Made by a program: the position numbers and the translations under genes
Assembly (NCBI GenBank): GCA_020171895.1
Contig: JAIVAN010000007.1
Location: 186,001-250,000 of the forward strand
Direction of reading: 5' to 3'
Origin: Bacillus timonensis
Lineage (GTDB): Bacteria > Bacillota > Bacilli > Bacillales > Bacillaceae_L
DNA length: 64,000 bases
In this document: one piece after another, positions 1 to 9,448 of the stretch
How the letters are laid out: each line of letters opens with the position of its first letter
Numbering within the stretch: position 1 is the stretch's first letter
The notes under the pieces: generated by a model
Database searches by the model: none
Told to the model about the DNA's origin: nothing
Seen by the model: only the letters and a program-made list of their open reading frames with translations

Positions 1-885
1 GTTAATATGTACAAAAACATCCTGCACGTTAGGATTCTCAAGTAGTTTGCTTTTCACCTTTTTTCCAACTTTATGTCCTTCTTCTACAGTCATTGTTGGT
101 TCAACGGAGATTTTTATATCAACAATGACATAATGTCCATGCTCTCTTGCATGTAGTTCATCAATCTTTTTAACTTCTGGGACAGTTAATACTGCTTCAC
201 GTAAATCAGTGGTATCTTCTTCATGAAGGACATGGTCTAAAGTTGTATGAATTGATTCCGAACCAAGTTTCCAAGCCATTTTAACGACAAGAATAGACAC
301 AAACAGTCCTGCTACTGGATCAGCATAAACCAACCAAGAAACCCCTATTTTATCACCCACTATTGCACAACCAATACCAACGAGGGCAGCTATAGACGAA
401 AAAACATCTGAACGATGCTCATAGGCATTAATGATAATCGCGTCACTGTTTATTCTTTTTCCCAGATTATACTTATATCTAAACATTGCCTCTTTTACAA
501 TTATAGAAAAAACGACAGCATAGATCGCTAAGACTTTAGGTGCTTGAATTGGCTCGAAAAATGACTCGATTGAGGATTTTCCGATTTCAATCCCTACTAA
601 AAATAATAATACAGCAACGATGATGGCTGCAATCGATTCGGCTTTTCCATGTCCATATGGATGGTCTTTGTCTGGTGGCTGTTTTGCTGCTCTTACACCA
701 ATATAGACAGCTAATGACCCTGCTACATCTGAAGCAGAGTGCACTGCATCAGCTACAAGCGCCTTACTTCCTGCCATGACTCCAATAACCCATTTTATGA
801 TCGCCAAAATTATATTACCAAAAACACCGATTAATGCTGCAAATTCAGCCTGTTTAAAGCGGTCTTTGTTTTCCAAGTCAATCAT
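1..885 (-). CDS. Cation diffusion facilitator family transporter (partial)
   Basis: The minus-strand frame is open from an ATG at 885 to the window edge, so the C-terminal end is missing. The translation is a cation diffusion facilitator, exporting divalent cations (Mn, Zn, Fe type) across the cytoplasmic membrane. Visible marks are a hydrophobic N-terminal region, the metal-site segment DAVHSASD in an early membrane helix, a second site EHRSD in a later helix, and a C-terminal cytoplasmic domain with the EVKKIDELHARE segment. A strong AAGGAAGG lies directly before the ATG, so a GTG at 900 or a TTG at 876 are also possible starts. Metal specificity cannot be read from the sequence. Confidence 0.88.
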   Translation of the reverse strand, partial: MIDLENKDRFKQAEFAALIGVFGNIILAIIKWVIGVMAGSKALVADAVHSASDVAGSLAVYIGVRAAKQPPDKDHPYGHGKAESIAAIIVAVLLFLVGIEIGKSSIESFFEPIQAPKVLAIYAVVFSIIVKEAMFRYKYNLGKRINSDAIIINAYEHRSDVFSSIAALVGIGCAIVGDKIGVSWLVYADPVAGLFVSILVVKMAWKLGSESIHTTLDHVLHEEDTTDLREAVLTVPEVKKIDELHAREHGHYVIVDIKISVEPTMTVEEGHKVGKKVKSKLLENPNVQDVFVHIN

Positions 886-976
886 CCTTCCTTGAATCAC
901 AGTCACCTATATTGTAACCAAAACACGTTTGTAAAACTATTTTCTTTTTTCATTAGCTGACGTATATTCCTCTTGT

Positions 977-1006
977 AAAAAAGAAAACCGAGGCAATTAC
1001 CTCGGC
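977..1006 (-). terminator. Intrinsic terminator after secDF
   Basis: CCGAGG and CCTCGG form a short GC-rich stem with a 6-nt loop (988-1005). On the minus strand it is followed by a T-rich run. It lies just after the secDF stop codon at 1021. Confidence 0.8.
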
Positions 1007-1020
1007 AAGAATTCACTACT

Positions 1021-3273
1021 TTAAACTTCTGGTTCAGGGTCAACGTCTGTTTTTACGGGACGTTTTTTGTTTAACTGCTTACTCTTCCAAACTAACCAAA
1101 GCTGTGAAGCAATGAAAAGGGAAGAATATGTTCCTGAGATTAAACCAACTAGTAATGCAATTGAAAAGTTTGTGATTGATTCACTACCAAAAATCATTAG
1201 CGCTACTACAGCAAACACAACTGTTAACACAGTATTGATTGAACGCCCGAACGTTTGACGTAAAGCTTTGTTAACAATATCTGCAAGATCATCAAATGTT
1301 TTAACACGCTTTTTCTTCTTATACAATTCCCTGATACGGTCAAAAGTAACAATTGTATCATTTATTGAGTAACCCACAATCGTTAATACAGCAGCAATGA
1401 ACGTAATATCAACCTCTAGCCTAGTTAAGCTAAAGAAAGCTAAGATGAAGAAGGCATCATGAAGTAACGCAACAATTGCAGCTACTGCCATTGTCATTTC
1501 AAAACGAATCGTCACATAAATGATTATTCCGATTGATGCGATTAACACAGAGATTAGTGCATTTCGTGCTAGCTCTTTCCCAACTGTCGGTGATACTGTA
1601 CTAACACTCGGTTCAGCACCGTATTTCTCATTAAAGTGAGACTTTAAATTGGCGATCTCTTCTTTGCTTAATACACCAATAAATCTTGCTACACCAATTT
1701 CATTATTATTTCCTGACAGAATGACATCTTTTGGTTCGAGGTCTAAGGTTTTCAACTCAGATTTTACTTCTGCAGCAGTAAGTGCATTTTGTGAAAGAAT
1801 TTCGACACGTGTTCCACTTGCAAAATCAATTCCTAAATTCAGCTGAGCAATAAGTAATAAGCCTATACCTACAACTGCCATAACGACAGAGGCGATAAAG
1901 AATTTTTTGCGATGTTTTACAAAGTCAATTGAGTCAAAGTTGGTGAAGACTTCTGTGTCATCATCCACTTCAGCAAGGGATTGTATATCTTTTCGCTTTA
2001 CTCCAAAGAACTCTGGCTTTTTATCAAGGAAACGACTGTTCACCCAAAGGCCTAGAAGTAGTCTTGATCCGTAAACAGCTGTTAGGAAGCTAACTAAAAT
2101 ACTTATGATTAACATTGTAGCGAACCCTTTTACTGAGCTCGTCCCGAAAATAAATAGTACAGTAGCAGCTAGAATTGTCGTGATATTTGCATCAAAGATC
2201 GTTGATAATGAACGACGGTTACCAGCACGAAATGCTGACATAACAGACTTTCCAAGTCTAATTTCTTCTCTTATACGTTCGTATGTGATGATATTCGCAT
2301 CAACCGCCATACCTACTCCGAGTATAAGTGCTGCTATACCTGGAAGAGTTAGTACCCCATTCATCCAATCAAATACTTGTAGAATTAGGAAGATATATAC
2401 ACTTAGGGTAACAACCGCAACCATGCCTGGTAAACGATAATAGAACAACATAAACAAGAAAATAATAGCTATTCCAACATATCCAGCAAATACGGTTTTA
2501 TCTAACGCTTTTTCACCAAATTTAGCTCCAACAGATGTTGAATAAATCTCTTCTAGATTAACTGGTAGAGATCCAGCATTTAAAAGTGCTGCTAGTTCTT
2601 TAGCAGATTCAATGGTGAAATTTCCACCTTCGATTGTCACATTTTTTGTATTTAACACTTGGCTAACACCAGGCGCTGAGATGTATTTTGGATTTGGCTT
2701 AAGACTTTCTTCTTTATAAGAGTCTACACCTTCTTCAAAGTCCATCCAAATAACTAATACATTATTAGGATACATCGCTAATATGTCTTCCGTAACCTTT
2801 TTAAACTTTTCTCCACTTTTTAAAGTGATCGCAACGTTCGGTCTGCCTTTATCATCAAAGGATTGTTTCGCTCCACCTTCTTGTAAATCCGTACCATCTA
2901 ATAATTCTTTATCATTCACATCACGAAAAGAAAGCTTTGCTTGTGTTGATAAAATTTCTCTTACTTTTGATTGATCACTTACTCCGGCTAATTGTACACG
3001 GATTCGATCTTCACCTTCGATTTGAATGTTCGGTTCGCTAACCCCAAGTACGTTTACACGTTTATCTAGAGCGTTAACTGTGTTGACTAAAACTGTCCTG
3101 TCAATGACATCACCTTCTTTTACAGGTGTTACTTCGTAAAGAATTTCAAATCCACCTTGAAGGTCTAATCCAAGTTTAATGTCTTTAATAATGTTGTTTA
3201 TTGTTAATCCCATTGTACTTCCTAGTAAGATGACCAATAGGAAAAACGCAATTATGCGTCCTCTTTTTACCAT
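1021..3273 (-). CDS. secDF: Protein translocase subunit SecDF (fused)
   Basis: SecDF assists Sec-dependent protein export from the membrane, using the proton motive force to complete translocation. At 750 residues it is a natural SecD-SecF fusion, as in B. subtilis. The N-terminal membrane helix is followed by the SecD signature GLDLQGG (residues 35-41) and a large extracellular P1 domain. A SecD-type membrane bundle follows, with GIAALILGVGMAVDANIITY in one helix. The SecF half starts near residue 450 and has its own signature GIDFASGT and the segment VGYSINDTIVTFDRI. AAAGGAGG lies 12 bases before the ATG. The gene sits after comN and ends at a terminator. Confidence 0.97.
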   Translation of the reverse strand: MVKRGRIIAFFLLVILLGSTMGLTINNIIKDIKLGLDLQGGFEILYEVTPVKEGDVIDRTVLVNTVNALDKRVNVLGVSEPNIQIEGEDRIRVQLAGVSDQSKVREILSTQAKLSFRDVNDKELLDGTDLQEGGAKQSFDDKGRPNVAITLKSGEKFKKVTEDILAMYPNNVLVIWMDFEEGVDSYKEESLKPNPKYISAPGVSQVLNTKNVTIEGGNFTIESAKELAALLNAGSLPVNLEEIYSTSVGAKFGEKALDKTVFAGYVGIAIIFLFMLFYYRLPGMVAVVTLSVYIFLILQVFDWMNGVLTLPGIAALILGVGMAVDANIITYERIREEIRLGKSVMSAFRAGNRRSLSTIFDANITTILAATVLFIFGTSSVKGFATMLIISILVSFLTAVYGSRLLLGLWVNSRFLDKKPEFFGVKRKDIQSLAEVDDDTEVFTNFDSIDFVKHRKKFFIASVVMAVVGIGLLLIAQLNLGIDFASGTRVEILSQNALTAAEVKSELKTLDLEPKDVILSGNNNEIGVARFIGVLSKEEIANLKSHFNEKYGAEPSVSTVSPTVGKELARNALISVLIASIGIIIYVTIRFEMTMAVAAIVALLHDAFFILAFFSLTRLEVDITFIAAVLTIVGYSINDTIVTFDRIRELYKKKKRVKTFDDLADIVNKALRQTFGRSINTVLTVVFAVVALMIFGSESITNFSIALLVGLISGTYSSLFIASQLWLVWKSKQLNKKRPVKTDVDPEPEV

Positions 3274-3380
3274 TTGTAAGTAAATCCTCCTTTGATGCTT
3301 ATGTACTTATTTCCTCATTTTATTATGAAACAAGCTATATTGACTGTCAATCATTGAAGAGACGGTGATTTTTCGAAAGA

Positions 3381-3683
3381 TTATAGTAAGTCCTTGAGCG
3401 ATTCTTTACCGTCTTCTCCAAACCAGTTTGGTGATTTAAAGGCTTCAACTGTCGCGTAGTTCATATATTCGCCAATATTGATTCTCATGACGTCATTTAC
3501 GATTTGATGTAGTTGTTTATCTTCAGTGTTTTTCTTCCACTTTTTTTTCAGTAAGAATTGCCATAGTTCTTCTTCTGTTACTTTGTCATATCCAAAAAGA
3601 TAGAATTCTTCAAGTTTACTGACTAAAGCTGGATGAACCATTTCTTTATATTTATCTAGAGGGTGTGTACTTACCATTGTCAT
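3381..3683 (-). CDS. comN: Post-transcriptional regulator ComN
   Basis: A 100-residue soluble protein matching the ComN (YrzD) family. In B. subtilis ComN controls comE operon expression after transcription and affects competence. The family features are the compact helical composition and the LWQFLLKKKWKK segment in the middle. The position between spoVB and secDF matches B. subtilis gene order. AGGAGG lies 7 bases before the ATG at 3683; a second ATG is at 3674. The tandem repeats that begin at 3712 lie immediately upstream, so they could carry or disturb its promoter. Confidence 0.85.
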   Translation of the reverse strand: MTMVSTHPLDKYKEMVHPALVSKLEEFYLFGYDKVTEEELWQFLLKKKWKKNTEDKQLHQIVNDVMRINIGEYMNYATVEAFKSPNWFGEDGKESLKDLL

Positions 3684-3711
3684 TGTTATAACCTCCTGTT
3701 CCTTTGATTGG

Positions 3712-3970
3712 CTATCCTGAAAATACGAAACTCTACTTGGGGTGTTAATCTACGTTGCAGAACTCTCGCTTTCCGCGGGGCGCTTCTTGAGCCTCCTCGG
3801 CTTTCCCTGTGGGGTCTCAAGCCTAGCGCTTTCTCCCGCAGGAGTCTCGGTTCTTCCACTCCGATTAACACGCATGAATACTTGGATCCAACATTCTAAT
3901 AACAAAAAAACATTTTCATTCACCATGGTGCAATTCTTAAATTGCACTGGAAGTCTACCCTGAAAATACG
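3712..3970 (+). repeat. Dispersed hairpin repeat, copy A
   Basis: First of six copies in the window. The unit begins with CTATCCTGAAAATACG, has a long imperfect hairpin bounded by GTGTTAATC (3742) and GATTAACAC (ending 3871), then an AT-rich part with the small palindrome TGCAATTcttaAATTGCA. It ends with CTACCCTGAAAATACG, which also begins copy B. The open frames inside it are not genes. Copies A and B fill the gap between comN and the exporter gene at 4317. Confidence 0.93.
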
Positions 3971-4209
3971 GCACTGTATATGGGGTGTTAACCTTCGTTG
4001 TAGGAACCTCGCTTTCCGCGGGGCGCTCCTGGAGCCTCCTCTGCTTCGCCTGTGGGGTCTCCAGTCCAGCGCATCTCCCGCAGGAGTCTCGGTCCTTCCA
4101 CTTCGGTTAACACGCATGAATACTTGGATACAACATTCTAATAACAAAAACATTTTCATTCACCATCGTGCAATCTTTAAATCGCATGGACGTCTACCTT
4201 GAAATTACA
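3955..4209 (+). repeat. Dispersed hairpin repeat, copy B
   Basis: Tandem to copy A and sharing the CTACCCTGAAAATACG boundary. The hairpin is bounded by GTGTTAACC (3985) and GGTTAACAC (ending 4113). Compared with copy A, the inner arm CTTGAG/CTCAAG has become CTGGAG/CTCCAG, which keeps both base pairs. The unit ends with CTACCTTGAAATTAC. The remaining 4210-4316 shows no feature I recognise. Confidence 0.93.
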
Positions 4210-4316
4210 ATTCATCTCATTGTACATGCAATATGGAAAAAATTGAATTTATTCTTAAGTATGTACTCGTTACTTAGGACGTCTATTTCTGTCCTTCTCT
4301 TAGTTAAGTAATTATT

Positions 4317-4811
4317 TTAAAAGATTGAAAAAGAGAACATTCCTAGTCCTACGATTAAAGCTGCGACGATTACTCCTGCTGAAATGGATAGAAAAGCATA
4401 TCGGAACCTGATGGCAAAGATTGAGGCGGCTACGCAAGCACTATAAGCCCCAGTGGTTGGTAGAGGTAGTGCTGTAAAAAGCATTAACCCAATTGCGCCA
4501 TATTTTTCAACACTAGTGCTCTTTTTGAGTGTTCGGTGGTATAGCCAGTCGTACATTTTCTTATACCATTTATAACGCAATAACCATTTACTAATTGGCT
4601 GGAATAGTAATAACAACGGAATAATTGGAAGGATATTTCCGAAAACACTAAGTATCGAAGATTTTACTAATGAAAAATCATAATGTAAATACGCAAGAGG
4701 AAGTCCTCCTCTTAATTCTAAAATTGGCATAGCAGAAACAATAATTACTATTAGTTCAGGTGGTAAAAAATCTAGGTTATGAATGATATACTCTTTTATT
4801 TTCTCCTTCAT
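4317..4811 (-). CDS. Small multidrug export family membrane protein
   Basis: A 164-residue integral membrane protein resembling the small multidrug export family (Sm_multidrug_ex). Family members are predicted exporters, and a substrate has rarely been shown. Several hydrophobic segments are visible, and the conserved loops AMPILELRGGLPLAY near the N-terminus and FTALPLPTTGAYSACVAA near the middle are typical of the family. I chose the ATG at 4811 because GGAGGTG lies 7-8 bases before it; a longer frame upstream runs through this ribosome binding site. No B. subtilis counterpart lies at this place, so it appears to be a local insertion between comN and spoVB. Confidence 0.75.
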   Translation of the reverse strand: MKEKIKEYIIHNLDFLPPELIVIIVSAMPILELRGGLPLAYLHYDFSLVKSSILSVFGNILPIIPLLLLFQPISKWLLRYKWYKKMYDWLYHRTLKKSTSVEKYGAIGLMLFTALPLPTTGAYSACVAASIFAIRFRYAFLSISAGVIVAALIVGLGMFSFSIF

Positions 4812-5039
4812 TTCTATACACCTCCATGTCATTTATTAAGGCTAAATTTAAAGTTAAAATTAATTTGCAAAGAAAAATCCACCTTCCTTTCAAATCAATA
4901 TTTTAAGAGCCTTTATGAAAAGCAAGTCAATTTCCTTTAGATTTACACTAACAAAAGATTACTTGTCATGCTTGGCCACCTACCTTGCATATAGTTAATT
5001 GTAAATGATATCTCCTTTTTTGAGAAGGTAGGGAATTTG

Positions 5040-6614
5040 ATGTCGAAGCAAACATTTCTTCAAGGAACACTTATACTTATTTTAGCAGGATTAATAACAA
5101 GAGTATTAGGTTTTATTAACAGGATTGTTGTAGCTAGGTTAATTGGTGAAGAAGGTGTTGGCCTTTATATGATGGCAGTACCTACTCTTGTTCTTACAAT
5201 TACGATTACCCAATTAGGATTACCAGTTGCAATATCAAAGCTAGTTGCAGAAGCAGAAGCAAAGGGAGATAAAAGGAAAATTAAAAAGATTCTCGTTGTT
5301 TCTTTATCAACTACCGGAATTCTAAGTTTACTCTTTACTCCTAGTATGATATTTTTAGCACCTTTTTTATCTGAAAACTTATTCACTGATTCTAGAACTT
5401 ACTATCCACTTTTAGCAATATCACCAATAGTACCGATTGTTGCTATTTCATCGGTGTTAAGAGGTTATTTTCAAGGGCGACAGAACATGCGACCTGCCGC
5501 TTATTCACAAGTTATAGAACAGGTAGTAAGAATTACTCTAGTAGCGGTATTCACAAGTGCATTTTTACCTTATGGTATTGAATACGCTGCTGCAGGAGCT
5601 ATGTTTTCTGCTGTTGCAGGTGAATTAATTTCACTATTTTATATGTTATGGATGTTTAAAACGAAAAAAAGAATTCGAGTTCGTCGAAATTTTTTCAAAT
5701 CCGTTTATGCTGGAAAACAAACGTTTAACGAATTAATGAGAATTGCAGTTCCCACTACAGGAAGTCGTTTAATAGGATCTCTTTCATGGTTTTTCGAACC
5801 AATTGTAGTAGCTCAAAGTTTAGCAATTGCAGGTGTTGCTACCCATTTAGCAACACGGCAATATGGAGAACTAACTGGATTTGCTTTACCTTTGCTCATG
5901 CTTCCATCGTTTATCACCTATTCTCTTTCTACTTCTCTCGTTCCTGCGATTAGTGAAGCTGCGGCAAACAACCAATTTCGGTTAATTGAATATCGGTTAA
6001 AACAAGCTTTAAGACTTTCTTTAGTAACAGGTGGATTATCAGTAGTAATCCTATATGTCTTTGCGAATCCAGTAATGGAGCTTATGTACGGAACAGATAA
6101 TGCTGCAATATTTGTAAAAGTAATGGCACCATTTTTTATTTTTTATTATTTTCAAGGACCATTACAAGCAGCTCTTCAGGCATTAGATTTAGCTAAATCC
6201 GCTATGATTAATAGCTTAATTGGTGCAACAGTAAAAACGGTCATTATTTTTGTTCTTGCGACGAGGCCATCATTAGGCATTATGGGGGCAGCTTTAGCGA
6301 TTGTTATCGGTATGATGCTCGTCACATTGCTACACTTTGCAACAGTCGTTAAAGTTGTATCTTATAGTTTTTACGTAAGAGATTATATTAAAAGTATACT
6401 TACAATGATATTGGCGGGCTATTTTGGGTATTATTTGTACGAGCATTTTTTATCATTTGATTCCTTGGCCATTAAAACACTTGTAGCTGTGGCCATCACC
6501 TCAATAATTTATTGCATTTTACTGATAATCTTTAATTTAGTTAAGAAAGATGAAGTTAAAAGAATTCCTATAATCGGCTCTCCTCTTGCTATTTTGATAC
6601 CGAATAGAAAATAA
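5040..6614 (+). CDS. spoVB: Stage V sporulation protein B (lipid II flippase family)
   Basis: SpoVB is a MOP-superfamily membrane protein (MurJ/Wzx type) needed for spore cortex formation, probably by moving lipid-linked peptidoglycan precursors. The sequence has about 14 hydrophobic segments. The segments RVLGFINRIVVARLIGEEG, SSVLRGYFQGRQNM and FFEPIVVAQSLAIAG closely match B. subtilis SpoVB in my memory. An ATG at 5040 follows GAAGGTAGGG; an in-frame TTG lies one codon upstream. It is one of the few plus-strand genes and ends in a terminator shared with yrbG. Neighbours yrbG and comN are the same as in B. subtilis. Confidence 0.95.
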   Translation: MSKQTFLQGTLILILAGLITRVLGFINRIVVARLIGEEGVGLYMMAVPTLVLTITITQLGLPVAISKLVAEAEAKGDKRKIKKILVVSLSTTGILSLLFTPSMIFLAPFLSENLFTDSRTYYPLLAISPIVPIVAISSVLRGYFQGRQNMRPAAYSQVIEQVVRITLVAVFTSAFLPYGIEYAAAGAMFSAVAGELISLFYMLWMFKTKKRIRVRRNFFKSVYAGKQTFNELMRIAVPTTGSRLIGSLSWFFEPIVVAQSLAIAGVATHLATRQYGELTGFALPLLMLPSFITYSLSTSLVPAISEAAANNQFRLIEYRLKQALRLSLVTGGLSVVILYVFANPVMELMYGTDNAAIFVKVMAPFFIFYYFQGPLQAALQALDLAKSAMINSLIGATVKTVIIFVLATRPSLGIMGAALAIVIGMMLVTLLHFATVVKVVSYSFYVRDYIKSILTMILAGYFGYYLYEHFLSFDSLAIKTLVAVAITSIIYCILLIIFNLVKKDEVKRIPIIGSPLAILIPNRK

Positions 6615-6644
6615 CCATTCAACTTAGAATGGTTATTTTTTATT
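6610..6644. terminator. Terminator between spoVB and yrbG
   Basis: AATAACCATTC and GAATGGTTATT form an 11-bp stem with a 6-nt loop, followed by a T-run on the plus strand. It lies between two convergent genes. On the minus strand the tail is weaker but T-rich. Confidence 0.85.
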
Positions 6645-7305
6645 GGTCATCATTTAAGTCAATGTGAAACGACCCATTTTTACTAAAACTACAAAACGTA
6701 ATGTTCTTTATTTCTTTATAGCCAAGTTTTCGTAATTGCTGTCGTAACCATAAATTTGTTTTCCCAATTTTATAAAGATTTTCTTCTTGTATGACTCCGT
6801 CCATAATTAATGGTAAATGTGACGTTTCTGGTTTATCTTTGTTCTTTTTATTTTTATCTTTTTGTAATACCGATAATTTACCAGAAGGCTCTAGAATTGC
6901 AAATTCAACATCTGCAACATTTTTTATATCCTTCTCTCTAAGTTGCATAAGTAGATCATCCAAATTGTAACGCTGGTGTTTCATTGCCGCTTCATCTATT
7001 TCTCCCTTATTAATAACAACTGTTGGCTTACCGTCTAAAAGATTACGAATTTTTTTATTTTTAAACGATATATAAGCTAATCCAATTTGAATGATCATTA
7101 AGATGACCATTGGAAGAACGGTATGAAATAGAGGGTCTTTTGCATCTTCAATCCCTACAACTGCTAGTTCAGCAATCATAATAAAAACAACTAAATCTAA
7201 TATACTTAATTCACCTATCTCCCTTTTCCCCATTAACCTAAAAATTACTAGAATGATAAAATAGAGCACAAAAGTCCTTGTAATGATAATAGCTATTTCC
7301 CCCAC
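6640..7305 (-). CDS. yrbG: DUF421 family membrane protein (YrbG-like)
   Basis: A 221-residue protein of the DUF421 (YetF/YrbG) family. It has about three N-terminal membrane helices, the conserved [20 protein letters not shown] segment near residue 22, and a C-terminal cytoplasmic domain with the family motif [11 protein letters not shown]. An insert rich in Lys and Asp (near [10 protein letters not shown]) and [14 protein letters not shown] follow. Its biochemical role is unknown. It lies beside spoVB as in B. subtilis, but the ArsB/NhaD transporter gene now separates it from yrzE. A TTTAATAAAGGAGG signal precedes the ATG at 7305. Confidence 0.85.
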   Translation of the reverse strand: MGEIAIIITRTFVLYFIILVIFRLMGKREIGELSILDLVVFIMIAELAVVGIEDAKDPLFHTVLPMVILMIIQIGLAYISFKNKKIRNLLDGKPTVVINKGEIDEAAMKHQRYNLDDLLMQLREKDIKNVADVEFAILEPSGKLSVLQKDKNKKNKDKPETSHLPLIMDGVIQEENLYKIGKTNLWLRQQLRKLGYKEIKNITFCSFSKNGSFHIDLNDDQ

Positions 7306-7404
7306 GGTTAAACCTCCTTTATTGAATACGAAAAGCTGTCTAACACCACAGATATAAATAGCTTTTACTTAGGACTAGAAAAACATGAGATAAAGTTTTA
7401 CCAA

Positions 7405-8697
7405 TCACTGAACAAAAGGTAATAAATAGCGGAAGTAAACATAAATAGATGATATTAATAAGGATAGCAACACTACAGGAAAACCTATTTTTAAGAATTC
7501 GATAAAATGAACATCTTCTTTTGCTTTGGCAGCAAGTCCTGCAACAACTAAATTAGATGACGCTCCAAGTAGTGTTCCATTACCTCCTAAACATGCACCA
7601 AGTGCTAATGACCACCATAATGGATCAAGGTTCGTCATTCCATAATTTTTAAATTCAATAATGACTGGTATCATTGCAGCTACAAAAGGAATATTATCAA
7701 CAAAACCTGAAAAGATCCCTGTTAACCACAAAACAAGCATGGATGTTTTAGGTAAGTCTCCTTCTGTATAATATAAAATTCCTCTAGCAAATTCGTCGAT
7801 TATTCCTACTTCTTCCAATCCTCCAACGAGCATAAATAATCCGATAAAAAAGAAAAGTGTACCCCAGTCTACCTGTTTAAGTACTTCATCCGTTTTGTAT
7901 TTTTGATGTGTAAGGAGAAGTAATAATAATGCTCCCGCTAACGCAATGCTTGTTAAATCCACATGAATAAACTGATGAAAAATAAAACCTATAATAGTAA
8001 CCAATAAAATAAAAAGTGATTTGATTAGAACATCGTCTTTTTTTAAGTATTGAGAAGCGTTTATTTGCTTCAATTCCTGTTGTTGTAAAGGACTGACTCT
8101 TAACTTTCTACTATAAATTACTGCAAGTCCACCAACAACGACTAAAAAAATAATTACTACTATTGGTGATAGATGGTACAAAAATGCATTGAACGTTAAA
8201 TGCTCAACTGCTTGGCCAATCATAATATTCGGCGGGTCACCAATTAACGTTGCAGTACCACCTATATTAGAAGAAATGATGACTGCTATTAAATATGGGA
8301 CAGCTGGAAGCTTTAATAACCGGACGATTGTTAAAATAATTGGAACTAAAAGCAAGACTGTTGTCACATTAGCTAAGAATGCTGATCCAATTGCAGTTAG
8401 GATTGAAATAACAAACAATAATGGCACACCTCTGCCATTTACTAACTTGGCTAAGACAATCGCAATATATTCAAACACCCCTGTTTGACTAGTAATGGTC
8501 ACAATAATCATCATTGCAAAAAGTAAAGCAATGGTACTCCAATCTATGTACTCTAAAAACGCGGTGTTTGTATCATAGATTCCTAAAAGAAGCATCGCAA
8601 CACCACCGACACCTGCAATTAAAGCTCTGTCTATTTTCTCTGTCATAATGACGACATATGTTATTACAAAAATCACAAGCGTGAGTAATGTGACCAT
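7405..8697 (-). CDS. ArsB/NhaD family ion transporter
   Basis: A 430-residue protein with about 11-12 membrane helices of the ion transporter (IT) superfamily, ArsB/NhaD branch. Members move arsenite, Na+/H+ or small anions. Family marks are NIGGTATLIGDPPNIMIG after the first half and GGNGTLLGASSNLVVAGLA near the C-terminus, the two inverted-repeat hairpin motifs of this fold. GGAAGGAG precedes the ATG at 8697; the frame extends upstream to a TTG whose first codons contain that site. It lies between yrbG and yrzE, which are neighbours in B. subtilis, so it is probably inserted. The substrate cannot be decided here. Confidence 0.85.
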   Translation of the reverse strand: MVTLLTLVIFVITYVVIMTEKIDRALIAGVGGVAMLLLGIYDTNTAFLEYIDWSTIALLFAMMIIVTITSQTGVFEYIAIVLAKLVNGRGVPLLFVISILTAIGSAFLANVTTVLLLVPIILTIVRLLKLPAVPYLIAVIISSNIGGTATLIGDPPNIMIGQAVEHLTFNAFLYHLSPIVVIIFLVVVGGLAVIYSRKLRVSPLQQQELKQINASQYLKKDDVLIKSLFILLVTIIGFIFHQFIHVDLTSIALAGALLLLLLTHQKYKTDEVLKQVDWGTLFFFIGLFMLVGGLEEVGIIDEFARGILYYTEGDLPKTSMLVLWLTGIFSGFVDNIPFVAAMIPVIIEFKNYGMTNLDPLWWSLALGACLGGNGTLLGASSNLVVAGLAAKAKEDVHFIEFLKIGFPVVLLSLLISSIYVYFRYLLPFVQ

Positions 8698-8865
8698 TCG
8701 TAAATCTCCTTCCAAAGCCTACTTTTTACATTATATGAAGGTAGTCCTAAAAAATATTTATATTCTATTTTTTTGTGGACGTGAATATGCTCGTACTAAA
8801 GACGGTTAATGGAGTATATTTTATGCTTCATTAAATGTATTAAGGCGAAAGGAGAGAAAATAATA

Positions 8866-9243
8866 ATGAGAAAAATGGGTTTAGCAACGCTTTATGGAGT
8901 GGCAACAATTTTTGTGATTATTTTTGTATTTAGCTTACTATTTTCTTTATTGTTAAAGTTCACATCACTTCAGGAATCATCTTTGTCTTGGGTTATTTTA
9001 GTGGTTTCTTTTTTAGCACTATTCATTGGAGGATTTGTTTCTGGGGGTAAGGGTAAAGAAAAGGGATGGTTAATGGGTGGTGCAACTAGCGTTATTTTCA
9101 CCTTGATTGTTTTCCTTTTTCAATATTTAGGTTATGATTCTACGTTTTCTTCTGAACAATCTTTTTATCATCTTGTTTTTATGGGGGTTGCAGTTTTAGG
9201 TGGGATTATTGGAGTGAATATGACTACTCCTGCTAGAAATTAA
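8866..9243 (+). CDS. yrzE: YrzE-like TIGR04086 family membrane protein
   Basis: A 125-residue protein with four hydrophobic segments and glycine-rich turns (GGFVSGGKGKEKGWLMGG), matching the YrzE/TIGR04086 family of unknown function. The position next to yajC matches B. subtilis, although its strand is opposite to yajC here. I chose the ATG at 8866 because AAAGGAG lies 11 bases before it and the upstream part of the frame is not family-like. The next ATG, three codons later, is also possible. Confidence 0.75.
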   Translation: MRKMGLATLYGVATIFVIIFVFSLLFSLLLKFTSLQESSLSWVILVVSFLALFIGGFVSGGKGKEKGWLMGGATSVIFTLIVFLFQYLGYDSTFSSEQSFYHLVFMGVAVLGGIIGVNMTTPARN

Positions 9244-9252
9244 TATACAAGG

Positions 9253-9448
9253 CTACCCTGAAAATACGACGCTGTATGTGGGGTGTTAACCTTCGTTGCA
9301 GGAACCTCGCTTTCCGCGGGGCGCTCCTGGAGTCTCGGTCCTTCCACTTCGGTTAACACTCATGAATACTTGGATACAACATTCTAATAACATAAAACAT
9401 TATCATTCACCATGGTGCAAATTCTTATCTGCATGGGAGAATACAATA
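9253..9448 (+). repeat. Dispersed hairpin repeat, copy C (internally deleted)
   Basis: Starts with CTACCCTGAAAATACG and keeps the outer arms GTGTTAACC and GGTTAACAC. The inner half of the hairpin is missing: the sequence jumps from CTCCTGGAG directly to TCTCGG. Compared with copy B, 52 bases lying between two GGAG direct repeats were lost. The right end lacks the usual CTACCTTGA part. It fills most of the gap between the convergent yrzE and yajC genes. Confidence 0.9.

Noticed and set aside
3708-4202. Several overlapping open frames of 61-86 codons on both strands
   Set aside because: They lie inside repeat copies A and B, differ between copies by frameshifts and have no ribosome binding site. 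They are by-products of the GC-rich hairpin.
3712-4209. Tandem repeats A-B as a CRISPR array
   Set aside because: The units are about 240 bp, only two in tandem, have no short repeat-spacer structure and no cas genes are near.
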